From assembly GCA_016647705.1 (NCBI GenBank), contig CM028338.1, forward strand, positions 35,531,176 through 35,595,175: 64,000 nt of DNA, given 5' to 3'. The translations under genes and the position numbers were made by a program. Source of the DNA: Eucommia ulmoides. Lineage: Eukaryota; Streptophyta; Magnoliopsida; Garryales; Eucommiaceae. Below the pieces are notes generated by a model, which had not been told where the DNA came from, made no database searches, and saw only the letters and a program-made list of their open reading frames with translations. Within the stretch, counting starts at the first letter, position 1, and each line of letters starts with the position of its first letter. Below are positions 47,400 through 59,331 of this stretch, one piece after another.

Positions 47400-48333
47400 T
47401 ATAAAGAAGCTAGTACTAATCCTCTTTGGTAGAAAGCAATGGACGAAAAACTTCAGGCCCTAGCCAAAACTCATACTTGGGATATTGTTGATCTGTACCC
47501 TAGAAAAACTCCTATTAGGTGCAAATGGGTGTTTAAGATCAAGACGTTTTCTGATGGCTTTGTTGAATGATATAAAGTCTGAATTATTACCAAAGAATTT
47601 AATCAGGAATATGGCATTGACTATGAAGAGACATTTGCTCTAGTGGAGAGGCTCACATATGTTTGTACACTCATTGCCATCGCCGCCATTCGAAAATTAA
47701 CTTTTTTTTTTTTTTCCAAATGGATGTAAAAAATGCATTTCTCAATGAAGATTTTCTTGATGAAGTCTATATGCATACTGTTCTTGGTCTGGATGCCCCT
47801 CAAAATAAAGTTTGTCGCATTCGCTATGCCTTATAAGGTTTGAAACAAGCTCCATGTGCCTAGTTCGCCAAATTTAGCACTACGATTCATCAGTTTGGGT
47901 TCACACCTAGTGCTCATGATTCGACTCTGTTTATTCGCCATAATGCCAACGGTATTATCCTTATCTTATTGTACATGGATGACATAGTTATTACTGGAGA
48001 TAATCTACGTGGTATTTCTAAACTCAAAAAGTTTCTCATTTGAGATGAAAGATCTTGGCATGCTCATTTATTTTCTTGGCCTCAAAGTCTTATCTGGTTC
48101 TAATGGATATTTTCTCTCTCAGGCCAAAAAGTTTCTCATTTGAGATGAATGATCTTGGCATGCTCATCTATTTTCTTGGCCTCGAAGTCTCATCTGGTTC
48201 TAATAGATATTTTCTCTCTCAAACCAAATATACCTTGGATCTCTTTTCTAAGGCTGGGATCACTGACTCAACCACTGCCACTACTCATCTCGAGCTGAAC
48301 GTCAGACTTAAAGTGAGATCTTTGGTGTATTAA
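47400..48333 (+). pseudogene. Copia reverse transcriptase fragment with internal tandem duplication
   Basis: Recognisable blocks are KAMDEKLQALAKTHTWDIVDL, CKWVFKIKTFSDG, YGIDYEETFALV, MDVKNAFLNEDFLDEVYM and FIRHNANGIILILLYMDDIVITGD (YMDD active site intact near 47971). A poly-T stretch at 47701-47715 disrupts the frame before MDVKNAF. A 100-bp tandem duplication (48026-48125 and 48126-48225) shifts the frame again. Homology ends near SKAGITDSTTATTHLE. Confidence 0.82.
48026..48225 (+). repeat. 100-bp tandem duplication inside copia reverse transcriptase
   Basis: AAAAAGTTTCTCATTTGAGA starts both units, exactly 100 bp apart. The two copies differ by a handful of substitutions. Because 100 is not a multiple of three, the second copy is out of frame with the first. 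Confidence 0.92.
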
Positions 48334-50980
48334 AGTTACTTATTTGGTTTCTTTGTAAATAGATAAGTTTTACATTACTATTTAGCCATGAAACTTTAGG
48401 ACATCGTGCACTGCACCTATACTTTGAGTCTATTTTAGTTTATTCTTGAAAGAGAGTTCAATACTTATTTTGTTCGTCGGATCCTTTGATTTCGAGTGCT
48501 AGTATCGGATGATTGTGATCGTTATATCTTAAAAAGCAAACGTTTGAGTAACCGTAAGCACCTGAGCGGAGACAAAATTTTCTTTGAGGAAATATTGTGA
48601 AACGACAACCTTTATAAGTATACATTTCAGAGATTGTAATCTGTAAAGGGCTGTAAGTATAATTTAATTTATTTACTGCTTTCATGTATTTTACTTTGTT
48701 GTTGAAGAATATAATTTCGTAATGTTTATTAATATTCTAGAATATTCGTTGTTGTATATTTTACATTAAGAAATATTTATTGTCGCATGTACAGGTTTGT
48801 GGAATATTTGTTGTAAATTATTCTATAATCTATAATATTTATTATAAGTTACATTCGACAATAAATTTCACTAAGAGTTGAATTTTTATTGGTTATGAAT
48901 TTTGTTTCATTGTATATCTATTTGTGACATATTTATAAGTCTTTATTGAAAATAATATTAATTAATATTTAATTATATTAATTAAAATTAGTATTTTCAC
49001 CATTATTTTCAGCAATCTTAAAACAAATTTCTTGGTGTTATTACTAATTGATACATGTATAGGTGGTATTATACATGTCTCGTTGGTACATGTCATGGTA
49101 AGTATTTCATATTGAAATTTTATAATGAATAATTTATGTTTATGTGATACATTAAATTATTATTGTCCATAAGATTATTATTTGTTAGATATATGAATTT
49201 GAAGAAAATATTTTTATGTGTTATATGTTTTGTGTATCTATTGTGTGATTATATTTTAATGATTTGAAATATTAAAGCCCTTTGTTTTATTTATAGATTG
49301 AGACGATTAATGTGAATCAAACTTGGATACCAAATGATTAGTAGTTGGAGTACCAAATGAAGTATTCATCGATCTTTCCGTGAGATGAAATGAAAAATGT
49401 TCAATTAAAGTAATTTTGAGAAATGATAAGAAAAAAAAAAGATATTATTTTCGTAATAATATTAGATCTTCCTGAAATTCTATATGAGGATGCTCTACAC
49501 AGATTGTTATTACCGTAGAACTTGAAAATATAAAGTTTTTCAGTGCAAGTTATATATTTTGATAAGACTAAATAATACATTTTTATGTATTGTAGAGTTT
49601 TAGTATCAAAATAAAGTTGTGATTTTTTTGTAAAATAAATAAAAATAAAATAAGGACAAACACTATATTGTTAGTAGGAGTCCAAAGCCAACAAAGTGAA
49701 ATATTAAAAAATGATAAAAAAACAGAATTTATTTGATTAAAATTGTAGAGGTTGATAATCATTACGATAAGATTAATGAGATGTATCGTTCAATTCAGCG
49801 GAGCCACATATATGAGATATGTCTAGGAGAATAATTTTTTTAAATATTATGTATAGTAATAATAATAGAAAAACGAATAAAAGAAGTATTTTATTTTATT
49901 TTATTATTAAGTCTTCAAATGTTTGACATGTTAAATTAAGACATCAGTTATTAATTAACTTAGACTAATAGAAGAAAACAAAAGATATACATATATAATG
50001 TAAATAAAAATTTTCAATCATAATTATAAGACTTGTAAGAAATCAAATATGACTCAAAAATATTTTATTAATCGAAAAAAGGTATACAAAAATAATTTCA
50101 AGTCATGAATGTGAGAGAGTGTGACTTCAAATTGATAACTTCTTTTTGAAAGAAGTGCGACCTATAAAAATTAGAGATGGAAAAGTATTTTAATACTTCT
50201 ATTGATACTTCAAGAACTTGTGGGAGAATATGTATTCTATAAGAGGTTGAACAAGAACTCTTAAATATATTTTAGAAAGGTATGAGGCCTATTTACAAAT
50301 ATTTAAAAATGTAGGGGTATCTTGATAAATTGGTGATTTTTTAAAGATGAAATTAAAATTGGGAATGTGTACATGAACACAATTATTAAATCATGGAATA
50401 CGTCATTCTTGTACATATATATTTTACATAAAACTAAGAGAGTTAAGTTCTTTTAAATAAACAAATAATATACATCTAGTTGTATCCAATACTAACTGTC
50501 TTTGGGAATAAATTGAACCTAGATGAAGTAAGAAAAATATATAAAAGTAATCCCAAAGAATTTGTAATTTTATGGAAAGAAACAAAGTTTGTCGACTTGT
50601 TCAATATTTTTGAATTATAACAAATATAATGTAATAGCATGTGTAATTTGACACTATAATGTTATCAAATAAATTCATGTATAATTTGACAATATGATCT
50701 GAAATAAATTCAAGATCAATAAATATAGCTAGTGTATTTCATAAAAATTATCTAGTCTAGTTATATCATTTTTTTTTTTTTTTTTTATCATTGATATGTC
50801 ATTACATGTGGAAAAGATAAAACATGAGATTTTCTATACAAACATGAATTTGGAAGTCCACTTAAAGCTTGTGAAAAATTAAAAAAAGTTTTCATGTTTA
50901 TTTTTTTTAAAAACATAAAATAATTTGCCAATAAATTTATTTTTGTCATGATAGAATAATAGTAAGTCTCAATATACACA
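48334..50980. other. AT-rich region without a gene
   Basis: No coding region or transposon ends that I can support. Short motifs such as TACATGTATAGGTGGTATTATACATGT (49053-49079) are locally palindromic. Otherwise the DNA is low in information. Confidence 0.45.
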
Positions 50981-50982
50981 TG

Positions 50983-53395
50983 TTGGAGACATTACCAAGT
51001 GAGAATTAGCTTACTGGAGTGCGTTTTGGGAGTAATTCATGAAATACGCCTTTTGGAGAGGCTAAAATGTGTAAATGGAGAAATAAAGGGTTGTTAGGAG
51101 TTAGGGCTGCCGACAACCCCTTTGGTGTGTCTTGTGCATTCAATGGATACGCAAATACCTGGGGGTTGCCTATAAAAGGTAGTCCCTCCTTCCTAAAAGC
51201 CAAACAATTTCCACATCCTTCAAAGTTCGAAATTTTGGTAAAATTTTCCTAAATCCTTATTTTCTTAAATCCCTAAAAAAACAAAAGAAAAGAAAGATAA
51301 AAAAAAAAATAAAAAAATCCAAGTTAATCCAATTTAGAAACATAGAAAATTCAATTGATTTTAGATTTTTGTAGGAATTGATAGATATTATAGCAGTTGT
51401 CTTTTATTTTATTGGACTGAAAAATAGCCAATTCAGTGCCTAAATGAATTAGAGAATAAGAAGAAGAGAAAAAGAAAAGGAAAGAAAGACCTCCAAGCCA
51501 ACTTATGTCCATCTTGTTTGCTACGACACTTTTCCACTTAAATTGCTTGAAATAGAAGACCTAAAATAAAAAATATTAAAATAACGTTCTTATGGCAAAG
51601 TAAACGTGGTTTCTTTCATAGGGTCAAAAAAACACCATAAAAACAATAAAAAAATGAGAGTCATTTTATGTTCCTAGTTTTATTTTATTAGTGCATTTAA
51701 TTTTATTTTGCACTTTATTTTTCGCATCTTTACTTTTCCGTACTTTTTTTTTTAGCTCCTTGCGGTAAAGTATATGTGGCCACTTGGCTTGAAGAAACAC
51801 CATAAGGGCACACAGGTTTATTTTGCACACTTATTTTAGCCATTTACCTTCCTGTACTTTTTTATTTCAAGCGTCCTTGCAGTAAAATATACATGGCCAC
51901 TGGCTCAAAGAAACACTGTATGGACACAAAGATTTTATTTTACGCACTTTACTTACCCATACTTTTCATTTTTAGCATCTTTAAGACAAAGTATAGGTTG
52001 CCACTTGGCTCGACGAAACACCGAATGACACATAGGTTTTACTTTATGCGTTTTTCATTTCTCCTACTTTTCTTTTTAGTATGTTATATATATGTTTCTA
52101 TCATTTGCATTAATTTTATTTTAATTATGAAAAAAAAATCTTAGTAATTACGCTATAGTTTGCTAAAAAAACCATAATAAAAAAATTAACCTATACATAT
52201 GAGAAAGGGAGAGTTTTTCATACCAGCGTTTCGGATTTCCCAACCAGTGTGAAATCTTAAAATGGTGGGTTTAGGATCCCTAAGTCGAATTTTGAGTTTA
52301 GGTTAATTTGGTAAAAGGAAGGATAAAAAAAAAACTTTCATTTGCACATCATATTTTCTTTCTTTCTTTCTTTTTTTTTTTTTTTTTTTTTTTTTTATCA
52401 TATCATTAAAAAAATATACATAAAAACTATTTTTGTTTTTTTTCATAGAAAAGGTATTCCTATTTTGTTTCCCTTTGTTTTATTCTTAGTAAAAATGTAT
52501 AAAAAAAATACTAATTTTTTGTGTAATTTATAAGAAATTTCATCTTTTCAAAAAAGAGTAGTATTTTTAGGAAGAATTAAAATAAATATTTTATCAAGTT
52601 CTTCTAAACCAACCCTAGCAAAAATTTGCAATAAAAAAAAAACGAAAGAAAAGAACTTCAACCCTTCGTTTTTGATTTGCTAAAAAAAAGACAACATAAA
52701 AAAAGAAATCATCTTTCCAAAAAATTTAGTATGTTTTCCTTTTAAATACATTTTGAATAAAAAAAACTGAAAACCAAAAAAAATAAAAAATAATAATAAA
52801 TATTTTTTTGCATGCATCAAATATTCCTTTATCTTTCTTTATATCAAGATAACCCAAATTTTAAAATCCACTACATTAAAATCCACGGGGATCGTCCTTG
52901 TTAAATTATCAATATTTAATAAGAAATCATATTGGGAGAACACTTATAAAAAATGGCAAAAACTTGTACCACTTTATTTAAAAAACACTAAAAAGATTTG
53001 TCGAGAAACTATTTGAAAATCAAATGAAATATTCGAACTTAACTTTCGATTGGACTTGATTGGATAAGGTACTATCTTTGAAAGAGCGTCTTGGGTTGTT
53101 TAATACCTTCCTCGAGCATAACTGACTCCGAACCCTTTTAAAATGAATCTCTGGATAGATCGTACCTTTTGGACTCAAAATTTTATTTAAGCTATTTTTA
53201 ATTGTCTTTGTAAAAAAATCCGGTGACCTAACACACCATTTAAACTCAATATTGGGTGGCAACTCATTTATCTAAAATTGGCTTAAGTTCTTTTATGAGA
53301 TTACCGAAACTTTTAAAAAACCTATCTCTTTGCTATTTTGCCAAAATGCCTTTTCTTTTTTTAAATCATCTATGCAAAAACTCCGGGGCGCGACA
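50983..53395 (+). mobile_element. Probable old LTR related to the non-autonomous Tat/Ogre-like element
   Basis: The right part (about 52860-53395) is co-linear with the last 500 bp of the LTRs at 53883-56008 and 59332-61428. Shared blocks include CCTCGAGCATAACTGACTCC (LTR: CCTTGAGCGTAACCGACTCC), GTGACCTAACACACCATTTAAA and the CCGGGG start. Upstream, a TATA box (TATAAAAG, 51171-51178) precedes a leader-like segment, as in those LTRs. The left limit (TGTTGGAGAC at 50983) and right limit (GCGACA) are guesses, and no target duplication was found. Confidence 0.5.
51590..52090. repeat. Degenerate ~110-125-bp tandem repeat
   Basis: Three to four units with GTAAAGTATATGTGGCCACTTGGCT, GAAACACC, then TTTTATTTTGCAC and CCGTACTTTT. 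Copies start near 51596, 51765, 51887 and 51989. Short frames through it are not conserved between units. Confidence 0.65.
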
Positions 53396-53851
53396 TAACG
53401 GAATTTGAATAGTCATTGAAAAAAGAATGGGTAGTAATGCTGAATTGTTTGAAAGTTCGGAAGAGAAAGTGCAACATTAGAAAAAGGGGTGTTTGGGTTT
53501 TCAACCCTAGATAACATTATAAAAGGGAAGCCACACCTTGTGTCTACCCATGCCAATTCAAGGAGCCAAAATTTGGCTTGTGATCTTCTCTCTCCTTTGT
53601 GCTTTCTATTTGGATCTTACTACTAGCTACAATCATACCGAGCTTACCCTAGTCCAACTCATTTAGAATACAATTCTTAGATAATATGTAGGCACATTCA
53701 AATGGAGTTTATCGTGTGGATACCGTTAGAGGAGGAACATGTGTGCCGATATTCATAATTCTATATTCCTACGAGATTTGTTCTTACCGCTCTTACAAGA
53801 GTTGACTTAGATCATGCCTTGGCAAGTACCAACCATGAGGCTAAAGCGCAC
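53396..53851. other. Spacer between two LTR-derived blocks
   Basis: No gene or repeat end recognised. Base composition is less extreme than the surroundings. Confidence 0.4.
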
Positions 53852-53882
53852 TGTTAAATCCAATGTTTTGATGAACAATTAA
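53852..53882 (+). repeat. First 31 bp of a family A 5' LTR (continues at 61434)
   Basis: Starts TGTTAAATCCAATGTTTTGA. This aligns with the start of the solo LTR at 3928 (TGTTAATCATAAGTTTTGATGGACAATTA). The LTR is interrupted after 53882 by a complete retrotransposon with target duplication ATTAA. It resumes with TTTTTGATATTTTTATGGGACTAATG at 61434. Confidence 0.85.
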
Positions 53883-56008
53883 TGTAGACACGACATTTTG
53901 ACTGTCTCGCAAAATTTTTTATGCTTTATTTTAAAAATATATTTTATTTTTATTTTCAAAAAAAAAAAAAAATAGAGAAAAAAGAAAAGAAAAAATGAAA
54001 AAAGAAAAGAAAAAAAACTGAAAAAAAAATATAGAAAATAAAAGGTTTCCTTGTCAAAATAGGATTAAGTTTTCTTTTCCTTTTCCTTTTAGATTTTGTT
54101 TTATTTTCCTCGTCGAATTGGGACTAGGGTTACCTAGGGTTTCTAGGATTTTTCACTCCACATCCTTCCTATAAATAAGACCATCATCCTCATAATTTAG
54201 ACACACAAAAATTCAGAGAAAAACCCTTCAAGAAGATTCAAAAATTGACAGAAAAAACCCTTAGAGAGTAATTCTCATCGTAAACCCTTTCGGGAAGCTG
54301 TCTACGCGAGAGAAAAGCCCGAGCATCGGGATTTTTTGGCCTAGAACAGGTATGTTTTCTGATTTTAATTATTTTTTCAGCTTTATTTTATCATCTTTGC
54401 AATTCAAATTATTGTAAGTTTTATTTATTTAATTGTCTGATGACTCAATGAAAAACGCCGGGATGAGGTTCCCTATTCTCAATCTGAACATTTGAGCGTT
54501 TAGACGAGGACACTATCTCGCTGTAGTTTTTTTATTTTCTATATTTTTTTATTTTTTATTTTATTTTTCTTATAAATTCATAAAAAAAAAAAAACTCAAA
54601 AAAAAAAAATAAGTCATCCGATGATCTGATGAAAATTTCGGGATGGGTTTCTCGTGCTTAAACTTAATTCCCGAACGTTAGGTGAAAGATATTTCATTGT
54701 TTATTTCTTGTATTTTTTTATTTTATTTTATTTTATTTTTTTATTTTTATTCTTGTTATCAAAATCCTAAAAAAAAAAAAACTAAAAAAACTAAATAATC
54801 CAAAAATAATAAAATCTTTGTTTGTAGGAATTAATCTTTTCGAACCTTAAGGTGAATCCGACGTTTTGATAAATCGTGGGAGAATTTTCCGTGGCTTCAT
54901 TTGCATTCTCCGACTCGAGTGGAATTTAGAAACAAATATTTTTTAAGAAATCTCTTCCCTCGATAAATTTTTCGTGGGATTTCTTTTAAGTATCGAAAAG
55001 ATTAATTTTAACTAAATTGTTTTCACAAACCTCCCTTGATTCTCTTATCTATAGAATTTGAGGAAATTTCAAAATTGAATTTCTTTAAATTAATCAGGCA
55101 AACTCAAAGTAGACTTTTTTTGCATCCACTTAGCATGTTTATTTCTCATATCATTTAGACGGCATGTTTAGGACACTTTCACCACTTATACTTTTCATAC
55201 ATATAGTTTTTATTTATTTATTTATTTTCACGAATCCATGTTATTTTTTCATATCTAGTCACGACACGTGCACCACTTACGTTTTTTGTTATAATTAAAT
55301 CATTATCACATATAATTAGGTTAATTCACGTAGTATTTATATCAATTTGCATTGACACATTTAAATTAAACCATTTAGTTCTTTTTTGGTCATTTTTGCA
55401 TATAAAATAAAATTCATATAATCTTAGTTTTTGCATTCATATTTCCATATTTATTCACTTATTTTATTTTGCCCATTTAAAGTAAAGAAATATTTAGAAA
55501 ACATATATAAATATCCCCCGGGGACCATCCTTATCGAATCTTTAATATTCTATAAGAGGTTATACTGGGGGAACATTCCAAAAAATCTAAAAACTTGTCC
55601 CACATTATTTGTGAAAATACCAAAAAGATTTTATAAGAAGGGAATGATTTCAAAATAAAATAAAACACTTGAACTAAACTAATTGGACTTAATTGGACAT
55701 AAAGTACCATTTTCGGACGAACGTCTTGGGGCGCCTAACACCTTCCTTGAGCGTAACCGACTCCCGAGCCTTTAAATGAATATTTGGTTTGACCGTGTTT
55801 TTTTGGAGTCAATTTTTTACTTAGACCTTTTAAATTGTTTTCTAAAATTTCGGTGACCTAGCACACTATTTAAACCTAATACTAGGTGATGTCTCCTTAT
55901 TTTTTAAAACGATCTAAGTATATTTTTTAAGGAAATTGGCACTTTAAAAAATTCCTCTCCTTAAGCTTAATTTATTATTTAATATTCTTTTTCTCTTGGA
56001 AAAATGGG
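53883..56008 (+). repeat. 5' LTR of the non-autonomous element
   Basis: Begins TGTAGACACGACATTTTGAC. TATAAATA lies at 54170-54177, and the motifs CCCGAGCATCGGG (54318-54330), CCGATGA and CCCCCGGGG occur downstream. The 3' end is slightly shorter than in LTR2. LTR2 ends GGGGGGCGTCA, but here GGGG runs straight into CAACTCCGC, suggesting a small deletion at the LTR/primer-site junction. A 75-residue open frame (55431-55658) is co-linear with one in LTR2 but shows no sign of being a gene. Confidence 0.88.
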
Positions 56009-56572
56009 GCAACTCCGCTGGGGAGAATTAGAGGGTCAAGCCTAATATGTCCAAATAAGTCCAACTATTCCATGTCCAAATATTATATTTTATTTTGTTA
56101 TCTTTTCCTTCTATTTTTTTAAATAAGTTATGGTGTTGGTTCCTTTTCTTCTTTTCTTTCTTTTTTATCGGGCTTTTGTATTGCTGTAAACCCTCCGACA
56201 TGAGTATGGCCTTCTTGTATCCATATTATCCCAACAGGATTCTATGAATACAAGGTGTGTAAAAGGGTTTTACTTGATAAATTGATGATATCTTTGGAAG
56301 TTTTAAAAACCAAACAGCTTCAAAGTTTCCAATACCAATTAAGTAAAGAAAAAAAAATCATAAATTATTATCTGTTTTGATCAGCCATTATCGGAATTGA
56401 AAACTTCGAACTCGAATGGATTTTAAGACTATCTAAGACCCACGTGGACTAATAAATGGGCTTCTTGTAAGAATAGAACAAGACAGAAAAAATTGGTCCC
56501 AGAAAAGCAATTCTGGTTCCCCCCATCCAAAGTTCAGTCTTTACTCGCAGTCGGGCCGAAACTCATTCTAGG

Positions 56573-56800
56573 ATGACATCAAAAAGTAATCCTAAATCTC
56601 CCCATATGGCCCAAATAGTTCGCATATAGGAAACCATCGACATGTTGAGAGAAAAGATCGACAAACTTGGTCGACCTCAGGAGGTGTCTGTCCTTCCGTC
56701 TAGTGAAACTCATGTGACTGAATCACAAAATGGAAACCCTCCAAGCGTCAGGATGGAAAACTCAGTGCCGAATCCGAACCACTCACCCTTTTATCTATAG
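56573..56800 (+). pseudogene. Gag-like N-terminal remnant
   Basis: Reads MTSKSNPKSPHMAQIVRI, a stop, then ETIDMLREKIDKLGRPQE and a proline/serine-rich tail to a stop near 56799. A helix followed by a P/S-rich region is typical for the start of ORF1/gag of Tat/Ogre-type elements. Length and stops show it is non-functional. Identification is tentative. Confidence 0.4.
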
Positions 56801-57660
56801 AGCGCCAGCATATCCTAGCTAGGGGTATGTCTATCATGCCTTGCCCAATAGCCCAACCCCTTTTGTACTGCAAATCGTCATTCACTCGAAGAGGGTCGTT
56901 GCTCCACCAACGATCCGACAGCCAATCAATAGGCCCCGACCATCAAAATTGAAAACAAAACAAAAAAACAAGTTCTAAAATGCTGCAAAACCAGGGTTCT
57001 TGTTTATTTTCAATTTGCTAGGTGTTTTTTATAAAATTGGAAAATCTTCACGTACTCACCTTTTCATCTGTTGGTCTTTTGGATGGAAAATAATTTTCTC
57101 TGTAATGGCTTTTTAAATTTCAATAATGCAATACTGTTTATCCAAAACTGTGATCTAATGTTTGAATCTTACTCTTTCAGGTGCCCAAAATTACCTGTAT
57201 ATGTTTTATGTGATGTGATTGAGCGAGGATGTGAAGGTATAATTTCAAAACAGAGCCAGACCACGATCTAATGGAACTAGAAACAACGAAAGATTTTGTT
57301 TAGCGAAACGGTGGTGAGATCCAAAAGGCCCCTAACCAAATTCGACAGCAATTCCAAAGTCCCAGGGGATTCGAAAGTCAAGATTGGTATTCATTGTCCT
57401 AACGATGCTTTGATATATTATTGCAAGCTAATCAAGCTATCTCTGGTGGTCCTTTAGTGATTGATAAAACTGAGTGTAAATATCCAGGTTCCCCTGCTAT
57501 CCGGGTTACCCAATGGCAAAAAGGGAACACAATCATCCTAGGCCAATGATCCCAATGAAGAAACTCTTAAATGTTGCAAGAAGGTCTCAATTCGCAAAGA
57601 AGATTAAGTTCATTGATAAGCTGGGCTGTCTCTGAACCTTTGTAAGTTTGATCATCTATT

Positions 57661-57796
57661 TAAAAAAAAAAAAAAAAAAAAAGAAAAAGAAAAAAAGAAA
57701 AGAAAAGAAAAAAGAAGAAAATAAAAGGAAAAAAAAAAGAAAAAAAAAAGAAAGAAAAAAGAAAAAAAAAAAAAAAAAAGGAAAAAAAAAAAAAAG
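57661..57796 (+). repeat. Purine-only A/G tract
   Basis: About 135 bp composed almost solely of A and G (AAAAGAAAAG runs). The long F/L/S-rich reading frames on the minus strand here are produced by this composition. Confidence 0.85.
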
Positions 57797-58867
57797 GGAA
57801 AAATGAAAAGTGGGGTAACCGAGTAAGAAGTGTTGCTGCAAATGTGGAAGAGATTTGAAGAGGAAAGAAAGAGGATATATTGGTTTGTTTAAGTTTTTTG
57901 CCTCGGTCCAAATTGGTTGGCAAACGACGTTTTTCAGAATCAGAACTTGATGGATTTGAATGGAATCAAAATTTGTGAAAAGAAACATTGGTCGTGGTCT
58001 GAAAATGTATTGAAATCATATTCCTCTACAATCTGACTCAAGATCTCACAAAAAATCATATCAGGCAATGACGGTACTCCTTTAGTAATTTTTGGCATTT
58101 GCCCATTTTTGGACTAAATCAGTTTTGCAGGACTTGAGAAAACACAGAGCATGCAGGAGTATGACAACCCCAAGCATCAATGCACCTAAAAATTTGAAAA
58201 GATAAGAATCCAGTCGTGCAAGCCAAGGAGACCTTGATAAAGGCATGTTGGGCCCTCCTATGAGTTGAAAAGTGAAATCTCGAAAGTCGGAAAAAAAAAG
58301 TTTCATTGAATCACCCGAGGTATGTCGGGTCCTGAGTTGGAAAGCAAAGCCTCTAAATTCAAATGAAAGAATCTCCTGATACTGTTCCGATCCAAGTGCC
58401 ATCAGCCAAAGCGATTACGACCGAAAGGGGAGAACGAAATTGCGAGTTGTCAAAAGTGACAAGTTTTTCAGACTAAATTTTTGTGTTGCATGTGTCTTTC
58501 TTGTCCTCTTATAGAGATCTCAAAAGGACTAGAAGCATGGATTTCCCTATCATTAGGACTTCTTACCTTTTGACTCAAATTGGAGACTCTTATTGCTGAA
58601 AATTCAGAAATTCTAAATGAGTATCCAGGTATGGGTTTTTCCCTGAAATGAGCATTCAGTAGACTACGCTAAAGCTGATCCTCGGTGTAATGCTAAGGTA
58701 CGTAGGCAATTTGTAAAGGTTCGGTCATCTGAGAGTTAGCCCCAGCTGAAGGCTGGAGCATATTTTATATCTTTGCTCTCTCATTTTTGCCCAGCCACAA
58801 GTTGGGGCATATTTTATACCTCTGGACTTTCTTTTATCCCCCAGCCAAGAGGGCTTGGGCTTGAGCT

Positions 58868-59210
58868 ATTTTCTATCACTCTAAACGATCCTCTAAACGG
58901 ACATTTGTTCGTCATGAGTATCATTATGAGCCATTCTTTTATTACTCTAAACGATCCTCTAAACGGACCCTTGTTCATCATGAGTATCATCACGTGTCTC
59001 TGTTTTTTATCACTCTAAACGATTATCTAAATGGACATTTGTTCGTTATGAGTATTGTCATGAGTATTTTTTTTATTACTCTGAACGATTCTTTAAACGG
59101 ACACTTGCTCGTCATGAGTATCGTCATGAGTTTTTTCGTTTTCTTATTACTCTAAACGATCTTCTAAACGGACATTTGTTCGTCATGAGTATCGTCATGA
59201 GTCATTTTAT
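58868..59210 (+). repeat. Tandem array of a ~70-bp unit before the 3' LTR
   Basis: Five copies of a unit reading ATTACTCTAAACGATC(C)TCTAAACGGACA, then TTTGTTCGTCATGAGTATCGTCATGAGT and a T-rich spacer. Starts are near 58876, 58941, 59008, 59077 and 59146. It ends about 110 bp before the polypurine tract, the same relative position as the array in the Tat element at 16.6 kb. Confidence 0.88.
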
Positions 59211-59331
59211 TTTATTTGTTCTGTCATTGGAAAATGCACTTCGAAAAAAAATTAGAAAATGGGACGTTCAAAATGGCGTGATCTCCTATCTTGGTCAAGC
59301 AAGTGGAACTCACATGACAAAGAGGGGCAGC

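Larger units (their letters stand above)
43782..48333 (+). mobile_element. Ty1/copia retrotransposon, 3' truncated and decayed
   Basis: A probable 5' LTR (43782-43942) begins TGTTAATGTATTATAT and ends ATCTTAACA. TGGTATCAAGAGC (43943-43955) follows, a tRNA-Met primer site with one inserted A. The polyprotein is in copia order: gag, protease, integrase, then reverse transcriptase. Homology stops near 48333 inside the connection region, so RNase H and the 3' LTR are missing. Frameshifts and stops are frequent. Confidence 0.85.

Noticed and set aside
55431-55658. 75-residue frame present in both LTRs of the non-autonomous element (also 60844-61071)
   Set aside because: Conservation is explained by LTR identity. 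There is no start context or domain, and the old LTR at 52860-53395 does not keep it.
57656-57988. Minus-strand frames rich in phenylalanine
   Set aside because: Generated by a purine-only A/G tract.
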